64,000 bases of DNA, from positions 40,798,917-40,862,916 of the forward strand of contig CM046298.1 in the NCBI GenBank assembly GCA_025267735.1. Direction: 5' to 3'. Source of the DNA: Mactra quadrangularis (lineage: Eukaryota; Mollusca; Bivalvia; Venerida; Mactridae). Each line of letters starts with the position of its first letter. Positions within the stretch are counted from its first letter, which is position 1. The notes below the pieces were generated by a model. It had not been told where the DNA came from. It ran no database searches and saw only the letters and a list, made by a program, of their open reading frames with translations. Of this stretch, positions 63,101-64,000 are shown piece after piece. A program made the translations under genes and the position numbers.

Positions 63101-63805
63101 TTTCAATTTTATATGTGGTCTCTATATGTTTAAAACATATATCTGTATTTTTGTATCAACTAGTATTAATGCTATAATACGCCATTAAATACAAAGACAT
63201 GTAGAAATCTACGATTACGAAAAAACTTGTCAGATGTTGATTTTCAAAATAGAGAAATTACTATAGTTCGAACAAAAAAAACAAAACACTGTTTATTATA
63301 ACAATACAGTGAACTAACCCACAAAGAGGGATGCCCAGGATGACTTTAAGATAATTAATTGTGATATGTTTTACTTGTGTCTTAGTTGTTGGTGTAATGG
63401 AAAGCGTTCTACCATAATAAGCATCATTTACCAAGTGGTGGTGGTTTATCAACCATGCTTATTTTGTTAAAACGAATTACACAAATTTTATTTTCAATAC
63501 TGCCTACCCCTGAAATTAATTGTCTCATTTTAAATGTTTACCAAAACACGTTTTTGTACGCACTTAAACTGTCATTTGTTTACTATTCAGGAGTTTCTCG
63601 AACAGAGGAAATTTATTCACCGAGATCTGGCAACAAGAAATATCTTATTGTTTGATCATAGGCATGCAAAAATATCAGATTTTGGACTAACACGTGATGT
63701 TTATGAAACCAACGTGTATCAACCAACTTCCGGTAGAAAATTACCTTACAAATGGATGGCGATAGAATCGTTATTTACTCAAAGATTTACTATTAAAAGT
63801 GATGT
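39065..63805 (+). CDS. Receptor tyrosine kinase gene: anosmin-like Cys-rich + 3 FN3 + TM + split kinase (partial, 19 exons)
   Basis: Single-pass receptor tyrosine kinase, read across 19 exons that join in frame to about 750 residues without a stop (residues numbered from the first exon seen). Residues 17-54 hold eight cysteines with CxxxC pairs. Three FN3 domains follow (about 67-180, 182-292, 294-398), each with a core Trp and a Tyr-corner-like strand. A linker (399-429), a transmembrane helix (about 440-460) and the basic stop-transfer KRRRNNRR come next, then NPIY (482-485). The kinase has the glycine loop GEGAFGKV (519-526), the beta-3 Lys549 in VAVK, the alpha-C Glu566, a Ser/Asn-rich insert (about 615-656), the catalytic HRDLATRN (689-696), DFG (709-711) and activation-loop Tyr717 and Tyr722. 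By eye the kinase is closest to FGFR and RET (WMAIESL). The ectodomain has neither Ig nor cadherin domains. The signal-peptide exon and the C-lobe end are missing. The family call is firm; the subfamily is inference. Confidence 0.93.
39185..39880 (+). repeat. 41-bp minisatellite with a TGACGT core, interrupted by a MITE
   Basis: About nine units of 40-43 bp, each with a TGACGT-like core and AATATTATG text. Clear cores are at 39198 (TGACGTCA), 39239, 39604 (TGACGTCA), 39688, 39770 and 39813, with degenerate ones between. Removing the 325 bp added by the MITE (39263-39585 plus one TA) leaves a 40-bp spacing between 39239 and 39604, so the MITE inserted into an existing array. It lies in an RTK intron. 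Confidence 0.85.
39261..39587. mobile_element. Foldback MITE with TA target-site duplication
   Basis: The arms 39261-39339 and 39509-39587 are reverse complements with 3 mismatches in 79, beginning TA-CAGTAGCCTGTTCAATTAC. The inner part is also an imperfect palindrome around GTGATGTTT and AAACATCAC. TA duplication and CAGT ends fit a nonautonomous Tc1/mariner-type element. Confidence 0.9.
40207..40269 (+). CDS. RTK exon 2: Cys-rich module
   Basis: 63 nt, phase 0 to 0, with TTTCAG acceptor and GTAAGT donor. It codes 21 residues with four cysteines including CLMSC and an NLT glycosylation sequon. The CLxxCK spacing resembles the Cys-rich domain of anosmin-1 by eye. The next intron (2504 bp) contains a 134-bp hairpin (41072-41205), an AT-rich stretch rich in AACTAGTTA and a SINE-D copy (42495-42690); the rest shows nothing recognisable. 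Confidence 0.8.
41072..41205. repeat. Imperfect hairpin in RTK intron
   Basis: TATCAAATCCTACAG at the left is inverted as CTGTAGGATGTGATA at the right. Between them GAACGGAATGTTCACTC and GACAAGTAATGT find inverted partners with a few mismatches. The total is about 134 bp with a small loop around AGATTTAACC. Confidence 0.8.
41255..41480. repeat. AT-rich stretch with repeated AACTAGTTA
   Basis: AACTAGTTA and TAACTAGTTA-like palindromic words recur at least five times, alternating with GTGGTTA and TAACCAC inverted words. It is low-complexity with no coding content. Confidence 0.55.
42495..42690 (+). mobile_element. SINE-D copy 2
   Basis: GGGGCGTGGTCGAGTGGTCC (A-box region), ATTATTGGATTGCCAACTCC and AAAAATGATTAATTTAAATT match the 7453 copy in order. 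It is more decayed. It lies in the RTK intron just before exon 3. Confidence 0.68.
42774..42834 (+). CDS. RTK exon 3: end of Cys-rich module
   Basis: 61 nt, phase 0 to 1; acceptor TTATCAG, donor GTATGT. It codes DDASCAESCDFLQNIS and a few more residues, completing the eight-cysteine set (C50, C54). The CxxxC-[DE]-FL ending is the closest match to anosmin-1, where it precedes a WAP domain. No WAP domain follows here. The next intron (1109 bp) shows no gene or repeat I could identify. Confidence 0.85.
43944..44158 (+). CDS. RTK exon 4: first FN3 domain, N-terminal part
   Basis: 215 nt, phase 1 to 0; ACAG acceptor, GTAAGC donor. It codes residues 66-137, including the FN3 core Trp (FIKWISV), two cysteines and the sequons NDT, NAS and NLS. 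The next intron (958 bp) contains a short palindrome-rich stretch near 44865-44965 and otherwise nothing recognisable. Confidence 0.9.
44865..44965. repeat. Short palindrome-rich stretch
   Basis: Contains the palindrome CAGCCAAATTGGCTG (44898-44912) inside CTTAAGCAGCC and GGCTGCTTAAGCGGG text, and later CACTTAAGAGTGG. It looks like a fragment of a repeat built on CTTAAG/GGCTG words. No family is assigned. Confidence 0.45.
45117..45246 (+). CDS. RTK exon 5: first FN3 domain, C-terminal part
   Basis: 130 nt, phase 0 to 1; TTTTAG acceptor, GTAAGT donor. It codes VPSVYVGITGLRCGTGYQ and the Tyr-corner strand YQLKITVVG that closes FN3-1, ending near WSKTIG. The phase-1 exit is usual at FN3 boundaries. 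The following 662-bp intron shows no gene or repeat. Confidence 0.92.
45909..46007 (+). CDS. RTK exon 6: second FN3 domain, first strands
   Basis: 99 nt, phase 1 to 1; acceptor TTTGATAG, donor GTAAGA. It codes about 32 residues including the typical FN3 B-strand VTVVWDPGE. The next 1192-bp intron carries a slightly GC-richer anonymous stretch (46085-46210) with no recognisable coding content. Confidence 0.9.
47200..47261 (+). CDS. RTK exon 7: second FN3 domain, followed by a GC donor
   Basis: 62 nt, phase 1 to 0; TTTTTCAG acceptor. It codes DQSCYYEVHWLGSKVERFEI and a Lys. The exon must end at AAG before GCAAGT: using the nearby GT (47267) shifts the frame and brings a stop early in exon 8. 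The next intron (2686 bp) is mostly the 28-bp minisatellite. Confidence 0.82.
47262..47267 (+). other. Non-canonical GC 5' splice site (GC-AG intron)
   Basis: The exon/intron junction reads AAG then GCAAGT, which is the usual strong context for the minority GC-AG class. It is the only one of the 19 donors placed here that is not GT. Reading-frame continuity with the next exon requires it. Confidence 0.78.
47711..49934 (+). repeat. 2.2-kb minisatellite, 28-bp unit, filling an RTK intron
   Basis: About 75-80 tandem copies of a 27-29 bp unit based on CATAGCGACATCCTTGGCTA and ATATTTTC. Unit variants alternate (CTAATATTTTTATAG versus CTCATATTTTCCATAG). A longer block recurs: CTTGCTTGGAT at 48441 and 49001, exactly 560 bp or 20 units apart, with the same order of unusual units after each. 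The array ends about 13 bp before the exon 8 acceptor. Long minus-strand reading frames in it are an artefact of the repeat. Confidence 0.95.
49948..50122 (+). CDS. RTK exon 8: second FN3 domain, C-terminal part
   Basis: 175 nt, phase 0 to 1; acceptor CTTACAG, donor GTAAGT. It codes VNVTGKFEYQKLNLAY, the Tyr-corner strand DYEIRIASC and a Cys/Asn-rich end with NYT and NHT sequons. The tandem array in the preceding intron ends only about 13 bp before this exon. The next 712-bp intron shows nothing recognisable. Confidence 0.93.
50835..51034 (+). CDS. RTK exon 9: third FN3 domain, first half
   Basis: 200 nt, phase 1 to 0; TTTGCAG acceptor, GTAAGT donor. It codes a textbook FN3 opening: a proline start (APYAPSNLSLEV), then VNVTLSWDPPA and LEYIVIYIK. 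It carries NLS and NVT sequons. The next 914-bp intron shows no recognised element. Confidence 0.95.
51949..52063 (+). CDS. RTK exon 10: third FN3 domain, second half
   Basis: 115 nt, phase 0 to 1; TTTTCAG acceptor, GTACGT donor. It codes the end of FN3-3 with VYSFIVSAVSAKGEGP, the canonical F-G strands, and IRIVIG. The next 1641-bp intron contains the second CGTACGG MITE (53186-53537). Confidence 0.95.
53186..53537 (+). mobile_element. CGTACGG-rich MITE, copy 2
   Basis: The left end has CATCCCATAAAATCGTGGC (one change in the terminal motif) and the right end has TGGGACTATAG. The interior matches copy 3 closely and copy 1 in reverse. It lies in the intron after exon 10. No coding function. 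Confidence 0.87.
53705..53734 (+). CDS. RTK micro-exon 11: juxtamembrane linker
   Basis: 30 nt, phase 1 to 1. It codes GKLPSNFSFD with an NFS sequon, between a TTTTACAG acceptor and a GTGAGA donor. It can be skipped without a frame change, as can the two micro-exons after it. Small size lowers certainty, but site quality and matching phases support it. The following 821-bp intron shows no recognised element. Confidence 0.65.
54556..54585 (+). CDS. RTK micro-exon 12: juxtamembrane linker
   Basis: 30 nt, phase 1 to 1, between a pyrimidine-rich AACAG acceptor and a GTATGT donor. It codes GITKTLGPDK. The next intron is the longest seen (3013 bp). It holds the palindromic element 54800-55198, a poly-C MITE (56057-56336) and the 31-bp-TIR element (56831-57327). 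Confidence 0.6.
54800..55198. repeat. 399-bp AT-rich palindromic element
   Basis: The ends TACGG-CCTAAAGTGACATTTTGAAATAC and its inverse match over about 60 bp with few differences. The interior is a run of short TTTCGTTTTTACGAAATATT-type palindromic units, mirrored about the centre. It should fold into one long hairpin. It lies in the intron after micro-exon 12. Confidence 0.87.
56057..56336. mobile_element. MITE-like element with GGCMCGTAGGAA termini and poly-C tract
   Basis: The left end ATCCAGGCACGTAGGAAGC is inverted at the right as TTCCTACGGGCCTGATAT (imperfect, about 20 bp). Beside the right end is a tract of C with one TAG break (56295-56317), mirrored at the left by a short GGGGG. 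The interior is AT-rich without an ORF. Confidence 0.65.
56831..57327. mobile_element. 497-bp element with 31-bp terminal inverted repeats and an internal ORF
   Basis: The terminal repeats 56831-56861 and 57297-57327 match at 30 of 31 positions (begin CAGGGATT, end GATTTGTAACG, with AGGGATT twice inside). The flanks GTTTAGG and GTTTATG may be an imperfect target duplication. A 127-codon ORF (56962-57345, begins MKVCTSTIQNDI) starts inside and reads out through the right repeat. Its product resembles nothing I know. It is probably a nonautonomous DNA transposon. Confidence 0.75.
57599..57631 (+). CDS. RTK micro-exon 13: juxtamembrane linker
   Basis: 33 nt, phase 1 to 1, with a strong TTTATTTCAG acceptor and a GTATGT donor. 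It codes EPDPHAALSS plus split codons at both ends; the first codon changes with the upstream partner exon (His after exon 12, Asp after exon 11). The next 907-bp intron contains the third CGTACGG MITE (58069-58422). Confidence 0.65.
58069..58422 (+). mobile_element. CGTACGG-rich MITE, copy 3
   Basis: Ends CTCAGTCCCATAAAATCG and TTTATGGGACTGTAGC carry the intact terminal CAGTCCCATAAA pair. Same orientation as copy 2, opposite to copy 1. It lies in the intron just before the transmembrane exon. Confidence 0.9.
58539..58690 (+). CDS. RTK exon 14: transmembrane helix
   Basis: 152 nt, phase 1 to 0; ATTACAG acceptor, GTACAG donor. It codes a short extracellular stub, a helix of about 21 hydrophobic residues (from SVILIPLVLG through MGICVY) and the stop-transfer KRRRNNRR. 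This fixes the topology: FN3 domains outside, kinase inside. Confidence 0.95.
58977..59697. repeat. Cluster of GGTCGTAA / TTACGACC words
   Basis: The word occurs about eight times in 720 bp: palindromic pairs at 58977-58997 (GTCGTAAGTGCTACTTACGA plus C) and 59336-59362, single copies at 59105, 59145, 59373 and 59687. It lies in the intron between the transmembrane and kinase exons. No family is assigned. Confidence 0.7.
59410..59478 (-). mobile_element. SINE-B 3'-tail fragment
   Basis: TTTTTTAACGTCGTATTCAA, CATATATACGACGGCCAG and CTACTATAGGT match the tail half of the SINE-B copy at 30553. The tRNA head is absent, so this is a 5'-truncated copy. Confidence 0.82.
59909..60128 (+). CDS. RTK exon 15: NPxY motif and kinase N-lobe
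   Basis: 220 nt, phase 0 to 1; CTTGCAG acceptor, GTAAAT donor. It begins ELNPIYDGIALN, with an NPxY PTB-binding-type motif at 59915-59926. It continues into the kinase with the glycine loop GEGAFGKV and the beta-3 lysine (VAVKM). A 60-residue acidic/polar stretch separates the membrane from the kinase. The next 710-bp intron holds two GAGCGAGCGA stretches (about 60194 and 60268) and nothing else recognised. Confidence 0.96.
60839..61023 (+). CDS. RTK exon 16: alpha-C helix, hinge
   Basis: 185 nt, phase 1 to 0; CTTTCAG acceptor, GTATGT donor. It codes the alpha-C glutamate (FLLEIQAMKNLG), strands 4 and 5, and the hinge LCLVMDYCALGDLRNYLR. This aligns by eye with the FGFR/RET pattern and places Met596 at the gatekeeper position. 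The following 335-bp intron shows no element. Confidence 0.96.
61359..61482 (+). CDS. RTK exon 17: kinase insert
   Basis: 124 nt, phase 0 to 1; TTTTTCAG acceptor, GTATGT donor. It codes about 41 residues rich in Met, Thr, Ser and Asn, ending in a Ser/Asn run. Its place between the hinge helix and the helix before the catalytic loop matches the kinase insert of split RTKs. The next 1085-bp intron is packed with SINEs. Confidence 0.85.
61499..61810 (-). mobile_element. SINE-C copy with 13-bp target-site duplication
   Basis: Reverse-strand tRNA-derived SINE. The head at the right (minus strand) has A box TAGCGCAGTTGGTAG and B box GGATTCGAATCCC. The tail at the left is TGTGTTGACACGGCGTTAAA. The insertion 61512-61797 is flanked by TTACTAGCTGATT at 61499 and 61798. 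It sits in the intron after the kinase-insert exon. Confidence 0.92.
61811..62050 (+). mobile_element. Probable decayed tRNA-headed SINE
   Basis: GATCAGTTGGTAGCGTAAC resembles an A box and GGTGGTTTGAGTACT a degraded B box, spaced as in a tRNA. The rest is anonymous. It is placed between the SINE-C and SINE-A copies. No second copy is visible in the window to confirm it. Confidence 0.42.
62058..62377 (-). mobile_element. SINE-A copy 4
   Basis: Full-length reverse-strand copy: tail GGTTTAACGCCGTAGCAACA at the left and tRNA-like head ending GAGCTAGCCGGGCGGC at the right. No convincing target-site duplication was found. It is in the same RTK intron as SINE-C. Confidence 0.9.
62568..62638 (+). 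CDS. RTK exon 18: helix before catalytic loop
   Basis: 71 nt, phase 1 to 0; TTTTCAG acceptor, GTAGGT donor. It codes GSIPSDVSEAQLLSYARQV and TMGM. This joins EFLEQRKFIHRDL in the next exon, giving the standard alpha-E helix of tyrosine kinases. The next 952-bp intron has only weak tRNA-like fragments. Confidence 0.92.
63591..63805 (+). CDS. RTK exon 19: catalytic and activation loops (gene continues beyond window)
   Basis: 215 nt, phase 0 to 2; ATTCAG acceptor, GTAAGC donor. It codes HRDLATRN (Thr where most RTKs have Ala), DFG, the activation loop with two tyrosines (RDVYETNVY) and LPYKWMAIESLF. It stops inside KSDV, before the usual WSFG. The remaining C-lobe exons lie to the right of the window. 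Confidence 0.95.
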
Positions 63806-63867
63806 GTAAGCATTTTTTTATACACTTTTACATATAGCTATGGTTTCACCATTCTTGTACCCAGAAG

Positions 63868-63925
63868 TTATCAAGATTCTCGATCGAAATTTTAATAACC
63901 TCTGGATACGAGAATGTGGTTTCAT
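63868..63925. repeat. AAGATTCTCGAT repeat, copy 2
   Basis: Shares AAGATTCTCGAT and the following TAACCT-GG-TACGAGAATG with 31795-31850. The inverted arm is decayed here (ATCGAAATTTT). Confidence 0.55.
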
Positions 63926-63941
63926 TGGCCAAGCGTGGGTG

Positions 63942-64000
63942 ACCAAGTGGCTAGTACGATTTTCTGGTTGTCATTGGATAGCCAACTCCGTGTTGTTTCT
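63942..64000 (+). mobile_element. SINE-D copy 3, cut by the window end
   Basis: GTGGGTGACCAAGTGGCTAG is the A-box region, and CATTGGATAGCCAACTCCG matches the two other SINE-D copies. The rest lies outside the window. Confidence 0.65.

Noticed and set aside
62985..63440. Further tRNA-like heads (CTCGATTCCCGGGC at about 63003; TTGGTGTAATGG with GGTTTATCAACC at about 63390)
   Set aside because: Each shows one or two weak box-like words without a matching body, tail or target duplication.

Overview
The window is AT-rich eukaryotic (metazoan) DNA. It holds most of one multi-exon gene on the + strand, about 39 kb of gene-free sequence upstream of it, and a dense set of short transposable elements. 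Long introns, GT-AG splice sites, tRNA-headed SINEs, 5'-truncated non-LTR retrotransposons and foldback/MITE elements, together with a receptor tyrosine kinase (RTK) unlike any standard vertebrate class, fit a lophotrochozoan, most likely a bivalve mollusc. The species call is inference.

Layout. 1-39064: no convincing protein-coding gene. It carries four tRNA-headed SINE types, three copies of one 5'-truncated LINE with 12-14 bp target-site duplications (18984-19219, 24218-24576, 29813-30066), foldback hairpins (4113-4251, 19602-20012), an 18-bp box repeated at irregular spacing (26917-28991) and the first copy of a CGTACGG-rich MITE (34801-35152).

39065-63805 and beyond: an RTK gene. Nineteen consecutive exons were placed with compatible phases, giving 2252 nt, about 750 residues, with no stop. 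In order the protein has an eight-cysteine module resembling the anosmin-1 Cys-rich domain, three fibronectin type III (FN3) domains, a juxtamembrane linker coded by three tiny phase 1-1 exons, one transmembrane helix, an NPxY motif, and a split FGFR/RET-like tyrosine kinase with a short Ser/Asn-rich insert. The signal-peptide exon was not found and the C-lobe runs off the right end.

The introns hold the more unusual DNA: a 2.2-kb, 28-bp minisatellite filling a GC-AG intron and reaching the acceptor; a 41-bp TGACGT-containing minisatellite split by a TA-flanked foldback MITE; a 0.4-kb AT-rich palindrome; a 31-bp-TIR element with a 127-codon ORF; two more CGTACGG MITEs; a GGTCGTAA cluster; and a SINE-packed intron inside the kinase domain.

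How the parts relate: the gene would encode a cell-surface receptor whose extracellular module resembles anosmin, a secreted FGFR ligand/modulator of vertebrates, joined to an FGFR/RET-like kinase. The SINEs and the LINE share a 3' tail, which suggests the LINE supplied the machinery that copied the SINEs.
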